64,000 nucleotides of DNA from Actinomycetota bacterium (GTDB lineage: Bacteria > Actinomycetota > Acidimicrobiia > Acidimicrobiales > JAJPHE01). How positions within the stretch are numbered: position 1 is the stretch's first letter; the number at the start of each line of letters is the position of its first letter. Of this stretch, positions 1 through 9,470 are shown piece after piece. The stretch spans positions 1-64,000 of the forward strand of contig JAJPHE010000138.1 in NCBI GenBank assembly GCA_021325435.1. The letters run 5' to 3'. Made by a program: the position numbers and the translations under genes. The notes under the pieces were generated by a model, which searched no databases, had not been told where the DNA came from, and was given only the letters and a program-made list of their open reading frames with translations.

Positions 1-621
1 CGCCGCCTTCGACGCAACCTTGGTCGAGGCCACCTTGGTCGAGGCCGCCTTGGCCGGCGAGCGACGGCTGCTGGCCGCCGGGGCCGCGCCGGTCAGCTGG
101 TCGATGCGGTCCAGGATGGTGGAGCGGCTCTTGCCGGCCTTCTCGGCTTGGCGCACCTCTTCCAGCTCGTCGGGGTCGAGCTCTGCCAGGAGCGGGACGA
201 TCTCGCTCACCCGCAGATCGTCGTAGTCGGCGATCGGGAAGAGCTCGGGCCCTCCCAGCTCCTCCTCTTCTTCCTCTTCGACCTCGTGGGGCACCCGGGT
301 CAGGACCCGGATCGACTCGGTCGGCTCCTCCTCGGCCACCGTCGCCCGGCCGCCCACCACCGACGTGGCGGGGGCGGCGGCCTGGGAGACGCCGGCGAAG
401 GTGCCCCCCGAAGCCGCCGGCACCGCTCCGGGCGAGGCGGGGAGGGTGACGACCCGGCCGACCTCGCGCCGGCTGATGCGCGAGAAGGCGATCAGCACGG
501 CGGCGGCGAGAACGCTGCAGCCGATCGAGATGTAGATGGGCAGCAGCGAGTCCTGGATGAAGCCGATGATCAGGGACACCGCGCCCACCAGCACGAGAGC
601 GATCGTCAGTAGCAGCAGCAC
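1..621 (-). CDS. Membrane protein with two N-terminal hydrophobic segments and a Lys/Ala/Ser/Thr-rich C-terminal tail (partial, runs off the window edge)
   Basis: Open minus-strand frame from GTG at 621 (upstream GGGAG) to base 1 without a stop: MLLLLTIALVLVGAVSLIIGFIQDSLLPIYISIG...VSEIVPLLAELDPDELEEVRQAEKAGKSRSTILDRIDQLTGAAPAASSRRSPAKAASTKVASTKVASKAA. Not in the ORF track because it starts with GTG and is truncated. Confidence 0.75.
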   Translation of the reverse strand, partial: MLLLLTIALVLVGAVSLIIGFIQDSLLPIYISIGCSVLAAAVLIAFSRISRREVGRVVTLPASPGAVPAASGGTFAGVSQAAAPATSVVGGRATVAEEEPTESIRVLTRVPHEVEEEEEEELGGPELFPIADYDDLRVSEIVPLLAELDPDELEEVRQAEKAGKSRSTILDRIDQLTGAAPAASSRRSPAKAASTKVASTKVASKAA

Positions 622-715
622 GGGGGGCAACTCCCAGGTCCGGTCCGGAGCAGGACCCCGGCATACTAAACGCGGGCATTGGCCCGGTAACGACTCCGGG
701 ACCGGTCGGCCCCCG

Positions 716-970
716 TCAGCGCAGGATCAGGCTGTCGATCAGGTAGAGCCCGGCCAGCACCACGATGGGCGACAGGTCGAGACCCATGCCACCCAGCGAC
801 ACCGGGGGCAGGGCCCGGCGGACCGGGCCCAGGACGGGCTCGGTGACGGTGCGCAGGAAGTTCACCACCGGCACCAGGGCGGATCCGGGCGCGATCGGGA
901 AGTAGCTGAGGATGATGCGGGCGAAGATGATGAGGACGTAGAGCTGCAGCAGCAGATGCAGGATGTGCAC
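716..970 (-). CDS. YggT family membrane protein
   Basis: HILHLLLQLYVLIIFARIILSYFPIAPGSALVPVVNFLRTVTEPVLGPVRRALPP; located next to sepF. GTG start at 970 inferred. Confidence 0.85.
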   Translation of the reverse strand: MHILHLLLQLYVLIIFARIILSYFPIAPGSALVPVVNFLRTVTEPVLGPVRRALPPVSLGGMGLDLSPIVVLAGLYLIDSLILR

Positions 971-977
971 AGGCGCG

Positions 978-1496
978 TCAGGCCCGGTAGAGGCCGCGCT
1001 CCTGAAGTCTCCGTTTCTCCTCCGCCGACACCTCGACGTTGGATGGGGTGAGCAGGAAGACCTGCTCGGCGACCTTGTCCATCGATCCACCCAGGGCGTA
1101 GGTGGCGCCGCTGCAGAAGTCGATCATGCGTCGGCCCAGCTCGCGGTCGGCGGCCTGCAGGTTGACGATCACCGGCTGGCTCGCCTTGAGGCGGTCGCCG
1201 ATCTCCTGCGCGTCGGAGAAGAGCCCGGGGGCGACCACGTGCACCTTGGCCGTCTGCACCGGGGTGATGGGCCGCACCACCGCCGGGCGGGGCTGGGTGC
1301 CCACTGCCTGGGTGACGGCGGGGTCGTCACGGTGGAGGGTGCGGATGCTCCCTGTGGACACCTCGTCAGGCTGGGCGTAGGCGCGCTGTTGCACCGGGCG
1401 CGCCGGCGGTGCCGGCTCCTCGTAGTGCTCGTATTCGTCGTAGTCGTCGTCGACCAGGCCGAGGTAGACCATCGCCCTGCGGACAAACGAAGGCAT
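978..1496 (-). CDS. sepF: Cell division protein SepF
   Basis: MPSFVRRAMVYLGLVDDDYDEYEHYEE...VIVNLQAADRELGRRMIDFCSGATYALGGSMDKVAEQVFLLTPSNVEVS; ftsZ-pgeF-yggS-sepF-yggT order. Confidence 0.93.
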   Translation of the reverse strand: MPSFVRRAMVYLGLVDDDYDEYEHYEEPAPPARPVQQRAYAQPDEVSTGSIRTLHRDDPAVTQAVGTQPRPAVVRPITPVQTAKVHVVAPGLFSDAQEIGDRLKASQPVIVNLQAADRELGRRMIDFCSGATYALGGSMDKVAEQVFLLTPSNVEVSAEEKRRLQERGLYRA

Positions 1497-1537
1497 CTTT
1501 CCAGCTCCCTCCTTTCGGGAGCCTATCGTTCCAGGGA

Positions 1538-2185
1538 TCACCCCCCCGGGCGCGGACCGAACAACGCCCGGCCCAGCCTGACCATGGTGGCCCCCTCGGC
1601 CACAGCCACCTCGAGGTCGTCGGTCATCCCCATCGAGACCTCTTCCAACCCCAGACGGCGGGCCTCCCCGGCCAGCCACCGAAAGCCCTCACGGGAGTTG
1701 TCGGGGGGCCCGGGGACACCGACCGCCATGAGGCCGTCGACCCGGTTCCCGGCCAGCCGCAGCCCGGTCACCAGGTCCTCGACCTCCCCGGGCGGGCAGC
1801 CGCCGCGCTCGGGCCCGCCGGCCAGCCTCACCTCGACCAGCATGGCGGCCGCCGGCGCCGCCCGGGTGATCGCCGCTGCTTCCTCCCGCCGATCCACCGA
1901 CTGCCACAGGTGCACCACCGGGGCCAACGAGCGGACCTTGTTGCGCTGCACCGCCCCAAGGAAGTGCCAGCGGGGCCCGCTCACCTCTGCCGCTTTGGCC
2001 AGCAACTCCTGGGCGTAGTTCTCGCCGATGTCGGCGACGCCTGCCCCCAGGGCGGCGGCCACCGCCTCGGCCGGCTGGCCTTTGGTGACCGCCACGATCC
2101 GGACCTCGGCCGGATCCCGCCCGGCCGACGCGATCCGGCCCCGGGCCGCGTCCAGGGCGGCGCCCACCGTCTCGGGGGTGATCAA
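1538..2185 (-). CDS. YggS family PLP homeostasis protein
   Basis: IVAVTKGQPAEAVAAALGAGVADIGENYAQELLAKA...WHFLGAVQRNKVR; TTG start overlaps the pgeF stop (TTGA). Confidence 0.9.
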   Translation of the reverse strand: MITPETVGAALDAARGRIASAGRDPAEVRIVAVTKGQPAEAVAAALGAGVADIGENYAQELLAKAAEVSGPRWHFLGAVQRNKVRSLAPVVHLWQSVDRREEAAAITRAAPAAAMLVEVRLAGGPERGGCPPGEVEDLVTGLRLAGNRVDGLMAVGVPGPPDNSREGFRWLAGEARRLGLEEVSMGMTDDLEVAVAEGATMVRLGRALFGPRPGG

Positions 2186-2853
2186 GGCCTCCAGACCGCC
2201 ATGGCCTGACGCTCGGTCTCGGCCCGGGCCCGGTGCGAGTAGTGCTCGGCCGAGCAGGAGGTACACACCCCCGCGTCAGAGTGGAGGCGGGCGCCGGCCG
2301 CCTCCACTGATGCGGCCACCGCCCGCGGCAGGTCCAGGGCCGCCCGGCCGCTGGCGGTGTCGGCCCGGACCTCGTCGCCGAGGCGGGCCGCCACCATGTC
2401 GAGGTCGGTGGGCGAGAACTCGTAGCACTCCGGCCGAATGCACGGCCCGAGGGCGGCGACGATGTCGGCGGCCCCCAGGGTGCGCATGGCGTCGACCGCC
2501 GCCTCGAGCACGCCGGCGGCGAGCCCCCGCCATCCGGCGTGCACGGCGGCGAACACGCCATCCGGGCTGGCCAGGGCGACCGGCGCGCAGTCGGCGGTGA
2601 ACACGGCGAGGGCGGCGTCCGGCCTGGCCGTCACCAGGGCGTCGCCGTCGGCGCCCCTCGGCTCACCCGCCTGGGTGACCACCACGCAGCCGGCGCCGTG
2701 CACCTGACGCAGGTAGCTCCAGGGCCGGTCGACCACGGCCCGGCGGCGGTCGTCGACGCCGGCGCCGGCGGTCAGGCCCAGGTCCCCCTGGGAGCGCCCG
2801 GTCCACAGCGCCTCGACGCCTCCGGGGAGGGCGGTCCGTCGGGGCGGCGTCAA
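2182..2853 (-). CDS. pgeF: Peptidoglycan editing factor PgeF / laccase-domain (YfiH) protein
   Basis: WSYLRQVHGAGCVVV, FTADCAPVALASPDG, AAVHAGWRGLAAGVLE; directly downstream of ftsZ. Confidence 0.9.
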   Translation of the reverse strand: MTPPRRTALPGGVEALWTGRSQGDLGLTAGAGVDDRRRAVVDRPWSYLRQVHGAGCVVVTQAGEPRGADGDALVTARPDAALAVFTADCAPVALASPDGVFAAVHAGWRGLAAGVLEAAVDAMRTLGAADIVAALGPCIRPECYEFSPTDLDMVAARLGDEVRADTASGRAALDLPRAVAASVEAAGARLHSDAGVCTSCSAEHYSHRARAETERQAMAVWRP

Positions 2854-2857
2854 GCTC

Positions 2858-3931
2858 CTACTTGAGGAACGAAGGGACGTCGAAGTCGTCGTCGCCGAGG
2901 TCGATGTCCGCCTCGGGCAGCGGAGCCGGCTGGCGCTCGCCCAGCCCCAGCCCGCCTCGCCGGTCGTCGGGGCGTTCGCCCTCCCAGCGCTCGAACCCGG
3001 CGGCGATGACGGTCACTCGGACCTCGTCGCCCATGCCGTCGTCGATGACGCTGCCGAAGATGATGTTGGCGTCGGGGTGGGCGACGCCGTGGATGATCTC
3101 GGCCGCCTCGTTGACCTCGAACAGCCCGAGGTCGCTGCCACCGGCGATGTTGAGCAGGATCCCCCGGGCCCCCTCGATCGAGGCTTCGAGCAGCGGGCTG
3201 GTGATGGCGGCCCGGGCCGCGTTGACCGCCCGGCCCTCGCCGGAGGCGGTGCCGATGCCCATGATGGCGGTGCCGGCGTTGCTCATGATCATCTTCACGT
3301 CGGCGAAGTCGGTGTTGATCAGGCCGGGCGTGGTGATCAGGTCGGTGATGCCCTGCACGCCCTGCAGGAGGACCTCGTCGGCCATCTTGAAGGCGTTGAC
3401 CATCGACGTCTTGTCGTTGGAGACCGTCAGCAGCCGGTCGTTGGGGATGATGATGAGGGTGTCGACCTTCTCCTTCAGCCGCTGGATGCCCGAGTCGGCC
3501 TGAACGGCCCGGCGACGACCCTCGAAGGAGAACGGGCGGGTCACCACCCCGATCGTCAGGGCGCCCAGGCTCTTGGCGATCTCGGCGACGACCGGAGCGC
3601 CGCCGGTGCCGGTGCCGCCGCCCTTGCCGGCGGTGATGAAGACCATGTCGGCGCCCTTGAGCACCTCTTCGATCTCGTCGCGATGCTCCTCGGCCGCCTG
3701 ACGTCCGACCTCGGGGTCGGAGCCGGCGCCGAGCCCCCGGGTGAGCTGACGGCCGATGTCGAGCTTCACGTCGGCGTCGCTCATCAGGAGGGCCTGGGCG
3801 TCGGTGTTGATCGCGATGAACTCCACACCCTTCAGGCCGGCGTCGATCATCCGGTTGACGGCGTTCACACCCCCGCCGCCGATGCCGACCACTTTGATGA
3901 CTGCGATGTAGTTCTGCGAGGAGCTCGCCAT
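2858..3931 (-). CDS. ftsZ: Cell division protein FtsZ
   Basis: [54 protein letters not shown] tubulin signature, C-terminal FDVPSFLK peptide. Confidence 0.98.
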   Translation of the reverse strand: MASSSQNYIAVIKVVGIGGGGVNAVNRMIDAGLKGVEFIAINTDAQALLMSDADVKLDIGRQLTRGLGAGSDPEVGRQAAEEHRDEIEEVLKGADMVFITAGKGGGTGTGGAPVVAEIAKSLGALTIGVVTRPFSFEGRRRAVQADSGIQRLKEKVDTLIIIPNDRLLTVSNDKTSMVNAFKMADEVLLQGVQGITDLITTPGLINTDFADVKMIMSNAGTAIMGIGTASGEGRAVNAARAAITSPLLEASIEGARGILLNIAGGSDLGLFEVNEAAEIIHGVAHPDANIIFGSVIDDGMGDEVRVTVIAAGFERWEGERPDDRRGGLGLGERQPAPLPEADIDLGDDDFDVPSFLK

Positions 3932-4015
3932 GGGTTTTGAGGCCTCCCGTGGGATTCGTCTGCCCGTCGCCGCCGGGCCCCGGCCGGGCCACCCCCTCCA
4001 CCGGAAGCAGCCTCA

Positions 4016-4045
4016 ACCTCAACCTGAGGTCTAGAGTTATGTCAA
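4016..4045 (-). promoter_or_regulatory. Candidate ftsZ upstream control region: 15-bp palindrome ACCTCA-ACC-TGAGGT (4016-4030) plus TTGACA (minus strand, 4045-4040) and extra CCTCAA half-sites
   Basis: Read directly: plus strand cctcaacctcaacctgaggtctagagttatgtcaacctca, 85-115 bp upstream of the ftsZ start. Confidence 0.5.
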
Positions 4046-4115
4046 CCTCAGCCGATGGGTGACACCGTAAGGCCTGGCCCCCTCGGAGGTCAAGCTTCCG
4101 GTTTTTCCGGCGCGC

Positions 4116-4922
4116 CTATCGACGGGTGAGGGCGGGCTGGTCGGGCACCCGCAGGTCGATGGTCTGCACACCGGTCATGTCGACCGAGGCGAGCACCGTC
4201 GACAGCGCGGTCATCTTGGCCGCCACGTCCACCGGCGGGCCGAGGTCGACCACCGCGCCCGAGCCCAGCGTCATGCTCACCCCCCCGGCGGGGGTGGGGC
4301 CGACGGCCACCACCTGGGCCCGCAACGGCGAAGGGAGGGCGGCGATCACCGACAGCGACCCGATGGCCTGGCGGGGCAGGCTCGAGCCGGGGGCGCCGGC
4401 GGCGGGCATCCCCCCCAGGTCGACCAGTCCGGGCACGGGCGCCACGCTGATGTCGAGGACCCTTCCGGACGCGTCGACCTCGGCCCAGTGCAGGGCAGCG
4501 TTCTCGAGTTGGGCCACGGGCGTGCGGGCGGTGACGTCGATCGTCACGGTGGAGGGCCACGACCGCCGGACCGTCACCGTGTCCACCCACGGCAGGCGTA
4601 GGGCCAGGGCGGCGGTGGCCGCCGGGTCGACGTCGATGAGGGGCCGGTGGGCGATCGAGGCGAGGGCGGAGGAGACGGCCCGGGCTCGGGCCGGGCTCAC
4701 CCCGTCGACCCGGACGGCCGACACCGAGAGCCAGGGCGAGTGCAGCACCAGGGCGGTGAGGGCGGCGGTCCCGAAGACGGCTACGAAGCCGACCAGGATG
4801 CGCAACCGTTGACGACCCTGGTGGCGGGCTACGGCGATGCGGCGCTGGCGGATCCGCGGGTCCATGGGCCGGGGCGGGGGACGGGGCGGGGCGGCTGGGC
4901 CGCGGGGCGGGGCGATGCTCAC
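4116..4922 (-). CDS. ftsQ: Cell division protein FtsQ (POTRA domain)
   Basis: TM near the N-terminus, then LSVSAVRVDGVSPARARAVSSALASIAHRPLIDVDPAATAALALRLPWVDTVTVRRSWPSTVTIDVTARTPVA; between murB and ftsZ. Confidence 0.9.
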   Translation of the reverse strand: MSIAPPRGPAAPPRPPPRPMDPRIRQRRIAVARHQGRQRLRILVGFVAVFGTAALTALVLHSPWLSVSAVRVDGVSPARARAVSSALASIAHRPLIDVDPAATAALALRLPWVDTVTVRRSWPSTVTIDVTARTPVAQLENAALHWAEVDASGRVLDISVAPVPGLVDLGGMPAAGAPGSSLPRQAIGSLSVIAALPSPLRAQVVAVGPTPAGGVSMTLGSGAVVDLGPPVDVAAKMTALSTVLASVDMTGVQTIDLRVPDQPALTRR

Positions 4923-5842
4923 CGGTCAGTCTCCTCGGGGAAGCCGACCAGCTTCACCTCGGGGCGCAGGCGGATGCCGGTCTTCGACTCGACCGCGTCG
5001 GCGACTATTTCCATCAGCTTCCTCACGTCGTCGGCCGACCCCTCCGGGTCGGCCTGGATGAAGTTGGCGTGCTTGGGCGACACCTGGGCCGCGCCGTGGC
5101 GGCGGCCCTTGAGGCCGGCCATGTCCACCAGTCGGCCGGCGGAGTCTCCGGGCGGATTGGTGAACACCGAGCCGGCGTTCTGCCCGCCGGGCTGGTTGGC
5201 CCGCCTCCACCGGACGATCTCGGAGATGAGCTCCTCGGAGCGGGCCCGGTCGCCTGCGGCCAGCTCGAAGTCGGCTCGGACCACGACGTGGTGGGCGGCG
5301 ACGCTCGAGGTCCGGTAGCCGTAGCGGAGGTCCTCGAGGACCCGGTCGCCGTCGTCGCCCCCCTGCAGGTCGACGAACCGCCAGGCCGACAGGCAGGCCG
5401 CCATGTCCGAGCCGTGGCCCCCGGCGTTCATCCGCACCGCCCCGCCGACTGATCCCGGCACCCCGACCGCCCACTCGAGGCCGGTGAGCCCGGCAGCCGC
5501 CGTCTGGCGGGCGAGGACGGGCAGGCCGGCGGCGGCGCCGGCGGCCACGTGCTTTCCGTCGATGCGGATGTCGGCGAAGGCCTTGCCCAGCGTGACCACC
5601 AGGCCGGGGAACCCGGCGTCGGAGACCAGGAGGTTGGAGCCCTTGCCAACCACCAGCACGGCCAGGCCGGTCGACCCGACCGCCCGGGCGGCTAGGCGCA
5701 GGTCGTCCTCGCTTTGCGCCTCGAGGAACAGGGCGGCGGCCCCGCCCACCCGGTAGGTGGTCAGCGGGCCGAGGGGCACCTGCCGGCGGGCCCGGTCGCC
5801 GAGGACGGCGGCCGCCTCGTCGACCGCCTGGGCCAGGGTCAC
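4919..5842 (-). CDS. murB: UDP-N-acetylmuramate dehydrogenase MurB
   Basis: LGPLTTYRVGGAAALFLEAQSEDDL, VVGKGSNLLVSDAGFPGLVV, GVPGSVGGAVRMNAGGHG; GTG start at 5842 overlaps the murC stop. Confidence 0.95.
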   Translation of the reverse strand: MTLAQAVDEAAAVLGDRARRQVPLGPLTTYRVGGAAALFLEAQSEDDLRLAARAVGSTGLAVLVVGKGSNLLVSDAGFPGLVVTLGKAFADIRIDGKHVAAGAAAGLPVLARQTAAAGLTGLEWAVGVPGSVGGAVRMNAGGHGSDMAACLSAWRFVDLQGGDDGDRVLEDLRYGYRTSSVAAHHVVVRADFELAAGDRARSEELISEIVRWRRANQPGGQNAGSVFTNPPGDSAGRLVDMAGLKGRRHGAAQVSPKHANFIQADPEGSADDVRKLMEIVADAVESKTGIRLRPEVKLVGFPEETDR

Positions 5843-7209
5843 CGGGGCGATCCCATCAGCTCGTCGGGCAGGGAGGTGAGGTCGCCGGCGCCGAGGGTGA
5901 GGCACAGGTCACCCGGGCGCAGCTCGGCCCGCAGCCACTGGACGAGCTCGGGGCGGGTGGGGAGGTACACGACCGGCTTGCCGGGCTCCGCTCCGGCCAC
6001 GGCGTCGGCGACCAGCTTGCCGGACACCCCGGGGCGGGGGGCCTCGCCCGAGCCGTAGACGTCGGTGACGACCACCACGTCGGCCGCCGAGAAGGCCCCG
6101 GCGAAATCGGGCCACAGGGCGGCCGTGCGCGAGTAGCGGTGCGGCTGGAACACGCACACCACCCGATTCCAGCCGCCGGCGGCCGCGGTGGCGAGGACCG
6201 GTTCGACCTCGCCGGGAAGGTGGGCGTAGTCGTCGACGTAGGTGACGCCGTCGGACTCGCCGCGGAACTGGAAGCGGCGGGCGACCCCCGTGTAGCGGGC
6301 CAGGGCCGAGCCGGCGGCGGCCGGGTCCACCCCGAGCAGCAGGGCGGTGACGGCGGCGGCGGCGGCGTTGCGGGCGTTGTGCACCCCCGGCACGGCCAGC
6401 CTGATCTCGAGGACGGACTCTCCGGCGTGCTCCAACCGGAAGGAGGTGCCGCCCCGGCCCCCCTCCAGGCCGGTCATGCGGTAGTCCGCCCCGGCGGAGG
6501 TGCCGTAGGTGACGGCCCCCGCCGCCCGCCCCACCTCGGCGGCCCGTGGGTCGTCGGCGCAGGCCACCTTGGCCCCGGGCTTGTCCTGCAGAAAGCGGTG
6601 GAAGGCGTCGACCAGGGCCTCGAACGACCCGTAGTGCTCGAGATGGTCCGGCTCGACGCTGGTGACCACCCCCGCTTCCGCGGGCAGCAGGAGGAAGGTG
6701 CCGTCACTCTCGTCGGCTTCGACGACCATCCACTCGCCGTCGCTCCAGGCCGCCCCCGACCCGATCTCGTTCAGCTCGCCCCCGATGATGAACGACGGCC
6801 GCCACCCCGCCTCGATCAGACAGAGAGTCAGCATCGACGACGTCGTGGTCTTGCCGTGGGTGCCGGCCACCGCCACTCCCCGCCGGGTGGCGACGATGGC
6901 CGCCAGGATGTCGGCCCGGCTGAGAACCGGGACGCCGACCTCGCCGGCGCGAACCACCTCCGGGTTCGACGGGGGGATGGCGGTCGACACCGCCACCATC
7001 TCCGCCTCCCCCACGTGGGCCGGATCGTGGCCGATGGCGACCCGCACGCCCCGGGCCCGCAGCGCCTCGGTGCCGAGCGACGCCTTGAGGTCGCTGCCGC
7101 TCACCTGATGGCCCATGGCGGCCAGGACGGTGGCGATGGCGCTCATACCGGCGCCACCGACGCCGACCACGTGGATGCGCCGGCGGGCCGACAGGTCCGG
7201 ATGGCTCAC
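5839..7209 (-). CDS. murC: UDP-N-acetylmuramate--L-alanine ligase MurC
   Basis: HVVGVGGAGMSAIATVLAAMGHQVSGSD, VAVAGTHGKTTTSSML, HNARNAAAAAVTALLLG. Confidence 0.97.
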   Translation of the reverse strand: MSHPDLSARRRIHVVGVGGAGMSAIATVLAAMGHQVSGSDLKASLGTEALRARGVRVAIGHDPAHVGEAEMVAVSTAIPPSNPEVVRAGEVGVPVLSRADILAAIVATRRGVAVAGTHGKTTTSSMLTLCLIEAGWRPSFIIGGELNEIGSGAAWSDGEWMVVEADESDGTFLLLPAEAGVVTSVEPDHLEHYGSFEALVDAFHRFLQDKPGAKVACADDPRAAEVGRAAGAVTYGTSAGADYRMTGLEGGRGGTSFRLEHAGESVLEIRLAVPGVHNARNAAAAAVTALLLGVDPAAAGSALARYTGVARRFQFRGESDGVTYVDDYAHLPGEVEPVLATAAAGGWNRVVCVFQPHRYSRTAALWPDFAGAFSAADVVVVTDVYGSGEAPRPGVSGKLVADAVAGAEPGKPVVYLPTRPELVQWLRAELRPGDLCLTLGAGDLTSLPDELMGSPR

Positions 7210-8318
7210 CGGCGGGCCCCGTGCCGCTCGACCAGGTCAGCCACCCGCCCGGCGGCGCCGGGTCCGCCGACCCGGCGGGCGGCCTCGCCCATGTTCTCCA
7301 GCCGCCCCGGGTCGGCGAGGAGCGGCTCGATGATGGCGGCCAGCCGGTCGGCGCTGCACTCGGCGTCGGGGACGAGCACGGCTGCCCCCTGCCGCTCCAG
7401 GGCCCGGCCGTTGGCGGTCTGATGGTCACCCGGTGCGATCGGCAGCGGAACTAGGACCGAGGCCACCCCCACGGCGGCCAGCTCGGCCACGGTGGTGCCA
7501 CCGGCCCGCCCCAGGAACAGGTCGGCCGCCTCCAGCACCAGGGGCATGCGGTCCTCGTACTCGACCGCCCGGTAGAACAGCCCCGGCGGGGACGGTAGGG
7601 CGGCCGATATCTCCGGCCAGTCTCGGCTTCCGACGGCGTGGTGGACGGAGAGATCGAGCCGCGACGCCCAACGCTCGACCAGACCAAGGGTGGCCCGGTT
7701 CACGCTGCGGGCTCCGAGCGAGCCGCTCATGACGGCCAGGACCAGCCGGTCCTCGGGAAGGTCCAGCTCGGCTCGGGCCTTTCGACGGCCCTCCGCCGAG
7801 CGGTCGGCGCCGGCGATCTCGGGCCGCACCGGGTTTCCGGTCACCACCTCGCGGGGCAGGCCGGTGCCCGGGAAGGCCACCGCCGACGCCCGGGCGAACC
7901 GGGCCACCAGCCGGTTGGCCGACCCGGCCCGGGCGTTCTGCTCGGTGACCACCAGCGGGATGCGCAACACGACAGCGGCCAGGGCGCACGGGAGGCTGGC
8001 GTATCCGCCGACGGAAAGGACCACCGAGGGGCGGCGGCTGGCCAGCAGGACGATGGCCCGGGCGGCGGCCAGGGCCAACCCGGCGGCGGACACCAGGCTG
8101 GTGAGGCTGAGCCGTCGGGGGATCCCCCGCCCGGGCAGGAGGACCAGCGGGTAGCCCGCCTCGGGCACCAGGCGGGCCTCGAGCCCACGGCGCGACCCGA
8201 CGAACAGCAGCGAGGAGGGCGGGTGGCCCCGCTCCACCAGCTCGGACGCCACCGCCAGGGCCGGTTGGATGTGGCCGCCGGTGCCACCGCCGGCGATCAC
8301 GGCGAAGGGCCGGCTCAA
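7206..8318 (-). CDS. murG: UDP-GlcNAc:undecaprenyl-PP-MurNAc-pentapeptide GlcNAc transferase MurG
   Basis: VIAGGGTGGHIQPALAVASELVERGH, VTEQNARAGSANRLVARFA, ADLFLGRAGGTTVAELAAVGVASVLVPLPIAPGDHQTANG. Confidence 0.97.
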   Translation of the reverse strand: MSRPFAVIAGGGTGGHIQPALAVASELVERGHPPSSLLFVGSRRGLEARLVPEAGYPLVLLPGRGIPRRLSLTSLVSAAGLALAAARAIVLLASRRPSVVLSVGGYASLPCALAAVVLRIPLVVTEQNARAGSANRLVARFARASAVAFPGTGLPREVVTGNPVRPEIAGADRSAEGRRKARAELDLPEDRLVLAVMSGSLGARSVNRATLGLVERWASRLDLSVHHAVGSRDWPEISAALPSPPGLFYRAVEYEDRMPLVLEAADLFLGRAGGTTVAELAAVGVASVLVPLPIAPGDHQTANGRALERQGAAVLVPDAECSADRLAAIIEPLLADPGRLENMGEAARRVGGPGAAGRVADLVERHGARR

Positions 8319-8325
8319 CCGAGCC

Positions 8326-9468
8326 TCAAAGGTCGGCGGCCGCCGCCCGGCTCCCCTGGGCGGCGACGTTGAGGAGGATGCCGATGGCGCCCATGATGAT
8401 GACGAGAGAGGAGCCTCCGAACGAGATCAGGGGCAGGGGCACTCCCGTGACCGGCAGGACGCCGATGACCGCGCCAATGTTGAGCACCGCCTGGGCGACG
8501 ATCCAGATGGTGACGCCGGTGGCGAGGATCGACCCGAAGCGGTCGGGCGCCCGTGACGCCGCTCGCACCCCGAGCAGGGCGAAGCCGACGAAGAGGCTCA
8601 CGACCAGCACGCTGCCGAGCAGGCCCAGCTCCTCTCCGATGATGGCGAAGATGAAGTCGGTGTGGGCGTTGGGAAGGAAGCCCCACTTGGCCCGGCTGGC
8701 CCCCAACCCGACCCCGGCGAGGCCGCCCGAGCCCAGTCCCACGAGGGACTGCACCACCTGGTACCCGGAGGTGGTGCGGTCGGCCCACGGATGCATGAAC
8801 GACAGGAGGCGGGCTTTGCGGTAGGGCTCGGCCATGCCCAGGAGGAAGGCGGCGCCGGCCGCTCCCAGACCGAGCTTGGCCATCGTCGCCCCCCGCACAC
8901 CCGAGGCGAACAGGACCCCGAAGACGATGGCCGAGATCACCAGCGCCGTGCCCATGTCGGGCTGCTTCATCACCAGCGCCACCACCAGGCCGAACACGAT
9001 CATCACCGGCTTGAGCACGCTGCCCGCCTCACCGGTGCGGTCCATGCGGCGCGACACCACGTCGGCCAGGTAGATGACCAGGCCCAGCTTGGCCAGCTCC
9101 GAGGGCTGCACCCGCAGGGATCCGAATCCGAGCCAGCGGCTGGAGCCGCCGACGGTCACTCCGATGTGGGGGACCAGCACGGCGAACAGGAGCAGGAAGG
9201 TGACGACCAAGCCGGGCACGGCGAGGGCGCGCCATCGGTGATAGTCGACCCGGATGGTGGCGGCCATCACCGCCGCGCCCACCGCCACCCACATCAGCTG
9301 TTTCTCGAAGAAGACCCACGACGACCCGTACTGGGCCAGCGCCTCGACCGACGAGGCCGACAGGACCATCACCAGGCCGATGACCACGAGCGCCAGGCTG
9401 AGGCAGAGCAGCAGCACGAAGCCGGGCGGCCTCCGCTCGGGCTGGACGGGGATGCGGGCGACGGCCAC
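8326..9468 (-). CDS. ftsW: Septal SEDS protein FtsW
   Basis: SEDS family: GSSRWLGFGSLRVQPSELAKLGLVIYLA, GLGASRAKWGFLPNAHTDFIFAIIGEELGLLG, TGVPLPLISFGGSSLV. GTG at 9468 follows the murD stop. Confidence 0.95.
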   Translation of the reverse strand: MAVARIPVQPERRPPGFVLLLCLSLALVVIGLVMVLSASSVEALAQYGSSWVFFEKQLMWVAVGAAVMAATIRVDYHRWRALAVPGLVVTFLLLFAVLVPHIGVTVGGSSRWLGFGSLRVQPSELAKLGLVIYLADVVSRRMDRTGEAGSVLKPVMIVFGLVVALVMKQPDMGTALVISAIVFGVLFASGVRGATMAKLGLGAAGAAFLLGMAEPYRKARLLSFMHPWADRTTSGYQVVQSLVGLGSGGLAGVGLGASRAKWGFLPNAHTDFIFAIIGEELGLLGSVLVVSLFVGFALLGVRAASRAPDRFGSILATGVTIWIVAQAVLNIGAVIGVLPVTGVPLPLISFGGSSLVIIMGAIGILLNVAAQGSRAAAADL

Positions 9469-9470
9469 GC

